NCBI GenBank assembly: GCA_050949885.1
Contig: JBMNGO010000008.1
Location: 180,402-244,401 of the forward strand
Source: JBMNGO01 sp050949885
GTDB taxonomy: Bacteria > Bacillota > Syntrophomonadia > Syntrophomonadales > Syntrophomonadaceae
Direction of reading: 5' to 3'
DNA length: 64,000 nucleotides
Shown here: positions 16,900 through 23,698 of the stretch, in pieces
How positions within the stretch are numbered: position 1 is the stretch's first letter
Layout of the letters: each line of letters begins with the position of its first letter
Notes under the pieces: generated by a model
Told to the model about the DNA's origin: nothing
What the model saw: the letters and a program-made list of their open reading frames with translations, nothing else
The model's database searches: none
Position numbers and translations under genes: made by a program

Positions 16900-17007
16900 A
16901 GTTCATTTGCACTCCAATAACTGGTCGTTTACCTGTAATTATTATGAACAATGCTGACAACAATCAACCTACCTGTACAACTCCAAGGCACTTTAGTTCC
17001 TTTTTGT

Positions 17008-17104
17008 GTTAGTAATATACTCTTACTACATAATATCCTTTTCTCTGACCTGCTTCTTAGCGAGCCGCCGATGGTTAGTAATATACTCTTACTACATAAT
17101 ATCC
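17008..17104. repeat. Two copies of a 31-bp direct repeat, 66 bp apart
   Basis: GTTAGTAATATACTCTTACT plus ACATAATATCC occurs at 17008-17038 and 17074-17104. Each copy has an internal dyad, TAGTAA/TTACTA with a 7-nt centre. Spaced dyads of this kind can be protein-binding sites, but no gene start follows closely. Confidence 0.8.
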
Positions 17105-17185
17105 CCGTTACTAATCTATCACCTGTGGTTTAGAGAAAGCTATCCCAATCCCTCACTTTTTTCCTTAATTAATAATAAACAAAGC

Positions 17186-17219
17186 TTTTTGGGGTACTAT
17201 AGAAACCGTACCCCAAAAA
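17186..17219. terminator. Strong bidirectional hairpin terminator
   Basis: Twelve-pair stem TTTTTGGGGTAC/GTACCCCAAAAA with a 10-nt loop; T-tracts are built into both arms. It lies about 200 nt downstream of the first thiolase operon on the minus strand and may end its transcript. Confidence 0.7.
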
Positions 17220-17419
17220 TGCGAGGAGGGATAATACTATCCAAGTTATCTTAACAAAGACTTGCCAAGTCTTATATATGGCTTTAAGTCTTCATTTTTC
17301 CCAAAAGGATTGCCGCTACCCCGATCCACCATGGGGATAGGGGCTTAATATAAATATAGGAAGTTGGGGCAACATGGTTTTAATAATTAAGGCGGTCTAG
17401 CCAATACTAAGAAGAGATA

Positions 17420-18607
17420 TTATATTTTTTCCATAACCACCGTTAACGACTGACCGCCCAGGGCGCCTACATTAACCAGGCCTAATTTGGCTCCGGTCCT
17501 CTGTAGCCGGTAGATCATATTTACTGCCATTAACGTCCCAGTTGCTGCGCCGGGATGACCATAGGCCAGGCTGGAACCATCAACATTTATCCTGCCTTTG
17601 GCTTCTGGTCCTAGCAGGTCGCTTACGATTACTCCATAGGCCGCTGATGGCTCATGCAAGTCTAGGAAATCTACTTCATACAGTTTTTTCCCGGCCGCTT
17701 TTAATGCTTTTTGGATGGAATCCACAGTAGTTCTCTCCAGCAGGGTGGGATTACCTGCGGCTACGCCGAATCCCAGCACCCTGGCCAGGGGTTTGCATCC
17801 GCTGTCCTTGGCTTTGTCAGCTGTCAGCATAACCAGGGTGGCTGCTCCGTCAGCCAGGTTGGCGGTGTTTTTCTCTGTGGCGCTTCCCCACGGGTTTATG
17901 CTGGGTAAGCCCATCAGTTTTTCTAATGTAGCTAAGCCCGGGCCTTCATCTGTGGCAATGGTGACTTCTGTCTTTTTTACTTTCTTTACTACTGGCACTA
18001 TAGCTTCTTGCATTAGCTCTTTCTTTGCTGCATCTACGGCCCGGGCGTGGCTGGCTGCAGTGTATTCATCTATGGTTTGCCTGCTTAATCCATAGTTTTT
18101 GGCTATGGTGTCTGCCAGGGTGGCTCTGGTTAATTCCCCATACAGGTCTTGTGGCTGGGCATTGGTTTCTATTTCTATTTTGGGATCATGGAAGCAATAG
18201 CTTGGAGGCCCGAATTGATATCGGGGATGGAATATATAGTGCTGGGCCATGCTGAAGCTTTCTACTCCGCTTACTGCTATGGCCTGGTATTCTTCTCCCG
18301 CCAGTTTGTTGAAACTGCTGATCATGGCCTGCAACCCGCCGGCGCAAAGTGTGTTTATGGTGAATCCGGCGGTGTCTTCGCTCAATCCGGCTAATAGCCA
18401 GCCGTGCCTGGCTACATTGGCCGGCAAGCTGCTCTGTAATCCCTGTCCGCCTATGCTGATCTCTATCTCTGATGAATCAAGGCCCGCTCGTTCAACTGCT
18501 GCTTTCATGGATTGGGCGATTAAGTCCTGGCTCCTTTGTTGTCCTAATTGCCCTCTGTATTTCCCTATTGGGGTCCTGGCTCCACTTACAATTACTACTT
18601 CTTTCAT
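17420..18607 (-). CDS. Thiolase-superfamily protein, non-canonical active site (copy 1)
   Basis: A 395-residue thiolase-fold protein. The nucleophile loop INTLCAGGLQAM keeps Cys88 and the substrate His is in SLAYGHPGAATGT. Where acetyl-CoA acetyltransferases have NEAF this protein has HEPSAAY, and where they have the C-terminal acid/base Cys (LCIGGGQG type) it reads NVGALGGQS. Two of four active-site elements are thus changed. It follows the canonical 409-residue thiolase by 25 nt and may form a heteromer or act on special acyl-CoAs; simple acetyl-CoA acetyltransferase activity cannot be assumed. Copy 2 at 30057 differs only in the last two residues. Confidence 0.9.
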   Translation of the reverse strand: MKEVVIVSGARTPIGKYRGQLGQQRSQDLIAQSMKAAVERAGLDSSEIEISIGGQGLQSSLPANVARHGWLLAGLSEDTAGFTINTLCAGGLQAMISSFNKLAGEEYQAIAVSGVESFSMAQHYIFHPRYQFGPPSYCFHDPKIEIETNAQPQDLYGELTRATLADTIAKNYGLSRQTIDEYTAASHARAVDAAKKELMQEAIVPVVKKVKKTEVTIATDEGPGLATLEKLMGLPSINPWGSATEKNTANLADGAATLVMLTADKAKDSGCKPLARVLGFGVAAGNPTLLERTTVDSIQKALKAAGKKLYEVDFLDLHEPSAAYGVIVSDLLGPEAKGRINVDGSSLAYGHPGAATGTLMAVNMIYRLQRTGAKLGLVNVGALGGQSLTVVMEKI

Positions 18608-19877
18608 TTTTTGCTTCCCTCCTTTGCTGATGTTACTGTATCCGTTCGATGATTATGGCTGTACCTACTCCGCCGCCGCAGCATAAGGTGGCTAATCCGT
18701 ATCTGCCCTGGGTCCTTTCCAATCCATGCAAGAGTTTGGTGGTTATTATGCAGCCGCTGGCTCCTAAGGGATGGCCTAGGGCTATGGCTCCACCCCACAC
18801 GTTGACATGCTTATCTAACCATTCATCATCTACTCCCCAGTCTGCTTTCCATTCGCAGAATACTGCCAGGCTCTGGGCTGCAAAGGCTTCGTTCAGTTCA
18901 ACAAAGTCCATGTCGGTTAGTTTTAACCCTGCTTTTTTCATGGCTACTGCGGTGGCCGGCACCGGACCCCGTCCCATTATGGTAGGATCAACTCCTGCGC
19001 TGCCGCAGCTTATTATTCTGGCTCTGGGTTTTACCCCTAATTCATCAGCTTTTTCTCTGGACATAAGGAGGGCAAAGGCGGCTCCATCATTTCTTCCCGA
19101 TGAGCTTCCCGCCGTTATGGTCCCGTCTTTTTTGAACACGGGTTTTAGTTTGGCCAGATCTTCTATAGTAACATCTCGGCGGGGGAATTCATCTACTTCA
19201 AATATTCCTGTGCTTCCATCTGTTTTGGTATATTTTACTGGCACTATTTCGGCTTTGAAGTCCCCGTTGTCTATGGCTTTGACGGTTAATTGCTGGCTCC
19301 TTAAGGCAAAATGGTCCTGGGCTTCACGGGATATATTGTGCAATACCTGCAGGTTTTCGGCGGTTATGCCCATGGGTATATGGCCATACTTTTCTACCGG
19401 TGCTGCTCCCGGTCCCCCGGCTATTATGGAGTCATGCAGGATTACATCTTTGTTCCCAAAGGCATGGTTGTCGGCGTCGGATAAGAAGTATTCGCCACCG
19501 CTCATCCATTCAACTCCACCCGCCAGTATTACATCAGCAAATCCGTTTTTGATAAATTCGTAACCTTCCATCATGGCCAGCATTCCTGAGCCGCAGGCTA
19601 CGGTCTCTGTAAAGGCCGGGGTTTCTTCAGGCAATCCGATCATCAGGGCTATGTTCCTTCCTGCATTGGCGCAGCTGGTATTCTGTTTTACCTGCCCCAG
19701 AATCAAGTAATCGTAGTCTTTTGCCTTGATTTTACTTTTGTTCCGGTCTACTACCGCTTTGGCCACCTGGCTGGCCAGGTCCCAAAACGGCAGGTCTCTC
19801 AGGGTGCCGCCGTGTCTTCCCACGGCACTGCGTGCCATATCCACTATTACTACTTCGCGCATCTGTTTTTACCTCCC
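17428..19877. repeat. Segmental duplication, copy 1 (2450 bp)
   Basis: Bases 17428-19877 match 30065-32514 (offset 12637). I found one difference, T17504 versus C30141, which is silent (CTA/CTG Leu). The block starts in the last codons of the 395-residue thiolase and ends 15 nt upstream of the 409-residue thiolase start, just covering its ribosome-binding site. Confidence 0.95.
18633..19862 (-). CDS. Acetyl-CoA acetyltransferase / 3-ketoacyl-CoA thiolase, canonical (copy 1)
   Basis: Cleaves acetoacetyl-CoA (or longer 3-ketoacyl-CoA) with CoA to acetyl-CoA, the last step of beta-oxidation. The 409-residue protein has all thiolase motifs: nucleophile Cys90 in TETVACGSGMLA, VELNEAFAAQS, GGAIALGHPLGASG, and the C-terminal CCGGGVG with the acid/base Cys. 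It lies between ech and the atypical thiolase in operon hbd-ech-thl-thl. The protein is identical to the copy at 31270. The ribosome site is GGGAGGT before ATG 19862. Confidence 0.95.
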   Translation of the reverse strand: MREVVIVDMARSAVGRHGGTLRDLPFWDLASQVAKAVVDRNKSKIKAKDYDYLILGQVKQNTSCANAGRNIALMIGLPEETPAFTETVACGSGMLAMMEGYEFIKNGFADVILAGGVEWMSGGEYFLSDADNHAFGNKDVILHDSIIAGGPGAAPVEKYGHIPMGITAENLQVLHNISREAQDHFALRSQQLTVKAIDNGDFKAEIVPVKYTKTDGSTGIFEVDEFPRRDVTIEDLAKLKPVFKKDGTITAGSSSGRNDGAAFALLMSREKADELGVKPRARIISCGSAGVDPTIMGRGPVPATAVAMKKAGLKLTDMDFVELNEAFAAQSLAVFCEWKADWGVDDEWLDKHVNVWGGAIALGHPLGASGCIITTKLLHGLERTQGRYGLATLCCGGGVGTAIIIERIQ

Positions 19878-19889
19878 TTGCCTAAACTG

Positions 19890-20738
19890 TTATCTACCTT
19901 GGTATTGGGGTTTTCTTTTTTCCAGAAATGCAGTCATACCCTCTTTTTGGTCTTCACTGGCAAATGCCAGAGAGAATAATGCATTCTCCATTGTTTCCGC
20001 ACTATATATATCTACGTTGGCAGTATTTTGCAGAGCATATTTGGCCAACCCCAAGGCAACTGGACTGTGCTTGGCAAATGCTTGGGCCATCTTCAGAGTT
20101 TCTTCCATGAGTTTTTCGTCTGGTACTACTTTGTTTACAAGGTTTATTCTCAGCGCTTCTTCGGCAGAAATTATTTTGCCTGAGAATACCATCTCTTTGG
20201 CTTTGGCTATACCAACCAGTCGGGGTAGACGGGATAATCCGCCTCCTCCAGGGATAATTCCTATGTTAATTTCAGGTTGACCGAATCTGCCAGACTCTGC
20301 GGCTATCCTGATGTCACAGGCCATGGCCAATTCACATCCACCGCCTAAGCAATGACCCGCAATAGCTGCTATAATTGGTTTCCTGCATTTTTCCATTCTA
20401 AATGTTAGCTCCCATAGAGAAACTCTGTTGAATGTCTCTAGGGCTGAATTCTTAAGTAACGCTGCTATATCAGCACCTGCAGCAAATACCTGGGGACCGC
20501 CGGTGAGTATTATTACCCTTACTTCTGGGTCATTCTCCAATTTTACTATGGCCTCAAAGAGTTCTTGCCTTAACACAAAGTCTATGGCATTTTTCACTTG
20601 CGGCCGGTTTAAGGTTATTAGGCCAATTTTCTCTTCCGTTTTTATTTCAACAATAATAGTAGTGAATCCCGGTTTCGTTATTTGTGTTGGCTGTACGCTT
20701 GTGCTCGAAGGCTCAGTAATAATGGTGCTCGCTTCCAT
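19890..20738 (-). CDS. Enoyl-CoA hydratase (crotonase family)
   Basis: Hydrates crotonyl-CoA/enoyl-CoA to (S)-3-hydroxyacyl-CoA. It has 282 residues, about 20 more than usual because of a Ser/Thr/Pro-rich N-terminal tail (residues 1-25) before the core VEIKTEEKIGLITLNRPQVKNA. Oxyanion-hole loop FAAGADI and the two catalytic Glu positions, GGGCELAMACDI and QPEINIGIIPGGGG, are intact, so a hydratase rather than an isomerase is likely. It is second in the operon after hbd. It is the gene absent from the otherwise parallel operon 2. Confidence 0.93.
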   Translation of the reverse strand: MEASTIITEPSSTSVQPTQITKPGFTTIIVEIKTEEKIGLITLNRPQVKNAIDFVLRQELFEAIVKLENDPEVRVIILTGGPQVFAAGADIAALLKNSALETFNRVSLWELTFRMEKCRKPIIAAIAGHCLGGGCELAMACDIRIAAESGRFGQPEINIGIIPGGGGLSRLPRLVGIAKAKEMVFSGKIISAEEALRINLVNKVVPDEKLMEETLKMAQAFAKHSPVALGLAKYALQNTANVDIYSAETMENALFSLAFASEDQKEGMTAFLEKRKPQYQGR

Positions 20739-20758
20739 TTACCTCATCCTTTCGAAAT

Positions 20759-21646
20759 TTAAAATTTAATATCGTTTCTGGGCTTTTTCTCTCCGGATGT
20801 GTAATCATACCAGCCTTTTCCGGTCTTGCGCCCTAAGTCCCCTGATACGACCAGTTTCTCCAGTGTCATGTTGGGACGCCATTTTACGTCTTTGTACCCT
20901 TCATAAAGGGTTTTAGCTACATTGAGGCCCAAATCCAGCCCTGTAAAGTCCATGAGTTCAAAGGGGCCCATGGGATGCCTTAATCCCAGTTTTAATGCTT
21001 TGTCTATGTCTTCGATACTGGCTACTCCTTCTTCCATGCAGGCAAAGGCTTCGTTCCGCAGGGCATTGTTGATGCGGTTGACCAAAAATCCCGGTACGTC
21101 TTTTACCCGCACGCTTTCTTTATCCAGCCGGGCTACTATTTCTTCCGTTACTTTGATGGTTTCTTCCGATGTTTTTATGCCCCTTATTACTTCCACCAGT
21201 TTCATTACCGGTACCGGGCTGAAGAAATGCATACCTATGAAACGGTCAGGACGGCTCACCGCGGCCGCCAGTGTGGAAATGGGTATGGATGAGGTGTTGG
21301 AAGCAAAGATTACTTCTGGACCGCATATACCATCCAGTTTGCCGAATATTTCTTTTTTGAGTTCCGGGTTTTCATATACTGCTTCAATGACAAAGTCTGC
21401 TTCTTTGCCATCTTCCAGGCTGGTGCTCAAGGCTATCCGATCCAGTATTATATCTTTGTGCCCAGCACTGATTTTTTCTTTTTTTACGCCCTTTTCCAGG
21501 TCTTTCTTAACGGTTGCCAAACCACGCTCTACGGCTTCCTTGTTTATATCGTTTAGAATTACCTGGTACCCTGCCTGAGCTGCTACCTCTGCAATCCCAG
21601 CCCCCATCATGCCCGCTCCGATTATCATTATTTTATTTATCCCCAT
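20759..21646 (-). CDS. hbd: 3-hydroxybutyryl-CoA dehydrogenase (copy 1)
   Basis: Oxidises (S)-3-hydroxybutyryl-CoA to acetoacetyl-CoA with NAD(P)+. The 295-residue protein has the N-terminal Rossmann motif IGAGMMGAGIAEVAAQAG, the catalytic-His signature FIGMHFFSPVPVMKLVEVIRG, the substrate Ser/Asn region SNTSSIPI, and the C-terminal dimer domain NRINNALRNEAF with LGLRHPMGPFELMDFTGLD. It is first gene of hbd-ech-thl-thl, with an unusually long 390-nt upstream leader. Its last 215 residues are nearly identical to the copy at 32548, while the first 75 differ clearly: a mosaic. Confidence 0.95.
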   Translation of the reverse strand: MGINKIMIIGAGMMGAGIAEVAAQAGYQVILNDINKEAVERGLATVKKDLEKGVKKEKISAGHKDIILDRIALSTSLEDGKEADFVIEAVYENPELKKEIFGKLDGICGPEVIFASNTSSIPISTLAAAVSRPDRFIGMHFFSPVPVMKLVEVIRGIKTSEETIKVTEEIVARLDKESVRVKDVPGFLVNRINNALRNEAFACMEEGVASIEDIDKALKLGLRHPMGPFELMDFTGLDLGLNVAKTLYEGYKDVKWRPNMTLEKLVVSGDLGRKTGKGWYDYTSGEKKPRNDIKF

Positions 21647-21925
21647 AACATCAATCTCCTTTCCCTAACTAATGCATGTGGTAGTATATCATAGCTAATT
21701 GACACTATGGTAAAGTCATCATCTGGTGGTACTATCCACAGAAGCGCTTCTTCTCTTCGATTTGGCACAATCGTTCATGTTAACTACAGGTGTTTTTTCC
21801 TGCCAATTAGAAGGCTAATACTCAAAAGTTTTCTAGCAGCTAGACTTCTATGTTGCTGTCTGTCACCAGATCATAAATTCAGCTAGTCTTGGGATGTTCC
21901 TTGGCTCCCCCGATATCCTGATAAT

Positions 21926-21970
21926 CCCCTTGCACACCAGTATAAGGGGGTGGGGATAAGTTCCACCCCC
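21926..21970 (-). promoter_or_regulatory. Mutually exclusive hairpins in the hbd leader
   Basis: In the minus-strand RNA the middle segment CCACCCCCTT can pair with the upstream GGGGGTGG (8 pairs) or the downstream AAGGGG (6 pairs). The arms are 21963-21970, 21944-21953 and 21926-21931. That is the logic of an attenuator, but no T-run follows the second hairpin. Interpretation uncertain. Confidence 0.4.
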
Positions 21971-22033
21971 AGCACTGTACGAGCTTTTATTATAGACCTC
22001 CTGAACAATTCTTAAAAAATCCAATTGTGATTC

Positions 22034-22084
22034 TATCGAACGTTCGTTATTGACACCTTATTCCATATTATGCAGAGCTGTCAA
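22034..22084 (-). promoter_or_regulatory. Promoter and palindromic operator of hbd operon 1
   Basis: Minus strand: TTGACA (22079-22084), about 18 nt, TAAGGT (22055-22060), then the site 22034-22050 with core CGAACGTTCG (22037-22046) just downstream of the -10, where a bound repressor would block initiation. The same 17-bp site recurs at 22207 and a variant at 36612. Confidence 0.6.
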
Positions 22085-22206
22085 TTATTAGTAACTGTTA
22101 AAAATGAAGTAAATAAGCATTTAAGGTATCAAATGTATTTAAATGAGTTTATTTCAGCCAAAATGATTGTTTACCACAACAAGCCTGTAATGTTAATATT
22201 TAACTA

Positions 22207-22223
22207 TATCGAACGTTCGTTAT
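22207..22223 (+). promoter_or_regulatory. Palindromic operator upstream of the maoC operon
   Basis: TATCGAACGTTCGTTAT, identical over 17 bp to the site at 22034. A possible plus-strand promoter TTTACC-18 nt-TAATAT ends about 10 nt upstream; alternatively the site lies in the spacer of a TTTAAC/TATAAA pair. Either position would allow repression. Confidence 0.6.
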
Positions 22224-22305
22224 AAATTATATGAAAGGGGGACCATTATCCACTTTAAAGGATTAAAAGGTCGTTATATTCATTTGAGAATAGGAGTGAC
22301 TAAGA

Positions 22306-22788
22306 ATGAATCAACAGAAAAACCTAGCATTTTGGGAAGATTTTATTATTGGAGACAAACGCGTAACCCCGGGTAGAACAATAACAGAAGCAGATATTGT
22401 AAATTTTGCCGGCTTTACTGGTAGCTATGATCAGGAACATGTTGATCAAGAATTTGCAAAAAATTCGGTATTTGGCGAAAGGATCGGTCATGGCTTGATT
22501 AACTTGTGTGTAGCTGAAGGACTCAGATCAAGAATAATATGGTACAACAATGATGCAGCCAGAGGAGCCACTTTGATAGCGTTTTTAGGGCTTGACAAGC
22601 TGTCCTATCCCAATCCTATAAGGATTAATGATACTCTCCGCTGTGAAATCGAAGTACTTAGTAAACGTGAAACACAAAAGGAAGATAGGGGTATTGTTGT
22701 TTTTCAGGATAGAGTAATTAATCAACGCGGAGAAATAACTATGCAATGCCAAAGAACCGTTATGTATCGGCGGCGCCCAAAGGCTTAG
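22306..22788 (+). CDS. MaoC-like (R)-specific enoyl-CoA hydratase/dehydratase
   Basis: A 160-residue hot-dog-fold protein. The catalytic region FTGSYDQEHVDQEFAKNSVFGERIGHGLINL corresponds to the family's D-x-N-x-x-H hydratase motif followed by the I(A/V)HG segment, with the Asp and His retained. It hydrates trans-2-enoyl-CoA to (R)-3-hydroxyacyl-CoA, or acts on related acyl-CoAs. It heads a plus-strand operon (maoC, ech, acyl-CoA synthetase, MFS) divergent from hbd operon 1. AGGAG lies 9 nt before the ATG. Confidence 0.9.
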   Translation: MNQQKNLAFWEDFIIGDKRVTPGRTITEADIVNFAGFTGSYDQEHVDQEFAKNSVFGERIGHGLINLCVAEGLRSRIIWYNNDAARGATLIAFLGLDKLSYPNPIRINDTLRCEIEVLSKRETQKEDRGIVVFQDRVINQRGEITMQCQRTVMYRRRPKA

Positions 22789-22796
22789 CGAAATAA

Positions 22797-23570
22797 GTGG
22801 GTATGATCATGTTGGAAACTATTAAGATCAACAAGATAGACGAGAAAATTGCGGAAATATGGCTGAACCGGCCGCAAGTTCTTAATGCTGTCAACGTACA
22901 ATTAGCCCACGATTTTGTGCAAGCCTTAGAAATGGTAATAAGTGACACAAATTTACGGGTTGTATTAATCAGGGGTGAAGGCACGTCTTTTTGCGCAGGT
23001 GCTGATCTTAAAGAAATGTCAGTGGGTATTCCCCGAAATATACACTTTGAAAAAGTTCAAAATCTACAATCAATAACAAAAAAAATGGTAAGCAGCAATA
23101 AAATATTCATCTCGGTAGTCCATGGGTATGCAATAGGTATAGGTGTTGAAATCATACTAGCCACTGACTTGGTTATTTGCGATGAAAATTCCATTTTTAG
23201 GTTTCCTGAAGTGGAAATTGATGCAACCGTCACAGGCGGCGGACACAAATTATTGCTCTCTCGGGTAGGAATGCTTAAAGCAAAGGAGTTAATTTTCCTG
23301 GGTATTCCTTTATCTGGTAAACAAGCAGAAAAGGTCGGCTTGGTAAACAAGGCTGTTTTAAAAGATGTTTTTAATGAAGTTGTACTGGATATTGCAAAAC
23401 AATTAAAAGAAAAGCCCGTTCAGGGAATTTCAGCGGCTAAAGAGTCCCTACAATTTGCAGAGAATTCCACCCTTGCCAGTGTAATTGATCATGAAGTCAT
23501 CAGTGCACTAACCAGTGCTGAAAAGGGACAACGCACCAGTATCGTCAAAGAAAAGATGGAAAAAGCATAG
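22797..23570 (+). CDS. Enoyl-CoA hydratase/isomerase family protein
   Basis: A crotonase-fold protein of about 254-257 residues with TSFCAGADLKEM (oxyanion hole) and HGYAIGIGVEIILATDLVI with Glu at the first catalytic position. The region FPEVEIDATVTGGGHKLLLSRVG has Glu at the second and an uncommon ATVTGGG where most have GxxPGxGG. The start is unsettled: GTG 22797, ATG 22803 or ATG 22809 (MLETIKIN) are in frame, none with a strong ribosome site; the last best fits family length. It lies 8 nt after maoC. The substrate may be a branched or otherwise unusual enoyl-CoA. Confidence 0.85.
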   Translation: MGMIMLETIKINKIDEKIAEIWLNRPQVLNAVNVQLAHDFVQALEMVISDTNLRVVLIRGEGTSFCAGADLKEMSVGIPRNIHFEKVQNLQSITKKMVSSNKIFISVVHGYAIGIGVEIILATDLVICDENSIFRFPEVEIDATVTGGGHKLLLSRVGMLKAKELIFLGIPLSGKQAEKVGLVNKAVLKDVFNEVVLDIAKQLKEKPVQGISAAKESLQFAENSTLASVIDHEVISALTSAEKGQRTSIVKEKMEKA

Positions 23571-23698
23571 ATTATTGTTGTTTTTATCCTCAACTGGCAA
23601 CGTATTTCGTTTGAACAGACCCCTACATCAATGCGAACTATAATTTTATAAATTCGGGCAGCAATGTAACTAAATCACTTTAAGAAGGAGTGAAGGAT

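Larger units (their letters stand above)
16900..17419. other. Gene-poor region between the nrdR fragment and the thiolase operon
   Basis: 520 bases holding only the nrdR-like upstream sequence (to about 16972), a 31-bp direct repeat and a long hairpin, each listed separately. The short open frames here come from the repeats. The CCCC/GGGG pair around 17318-17335 is a weaker hairpin. Confidence 0.5.
21647..22305. other. Divergent regulatory region between hbd operon 1 and the maoC operon
   Basis: 659 bases without a supportable gene. It contains two CGAACGTTCG operators (22034 and 22207), putative divergent promoters, and a G/C-rich pair of competing hairpins in the hbd leader (21926-21970), all listed separately. 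Confidence 0.7.

Noticed and set aside
18649..19563. 304-codon plus-strand ORF (and its twin at 31286-32200) opposite the canonical thiolase
   Set aside because: Shadow of a well-supported thiolase gene in a GC-rich frame; no ribosome site and no domain.
20922..21578. 218-codon plus-strand ORF opposite hbd
   Set aside because: Antisense shadow; composition is that of the complementary hbd frame.
21768..21780. 12-base match CAATCGTTCATG shared with the end of the TetR gene (29538)
   Set aside because: A single short word match can occur by chance at this length, and the flanks do not align.
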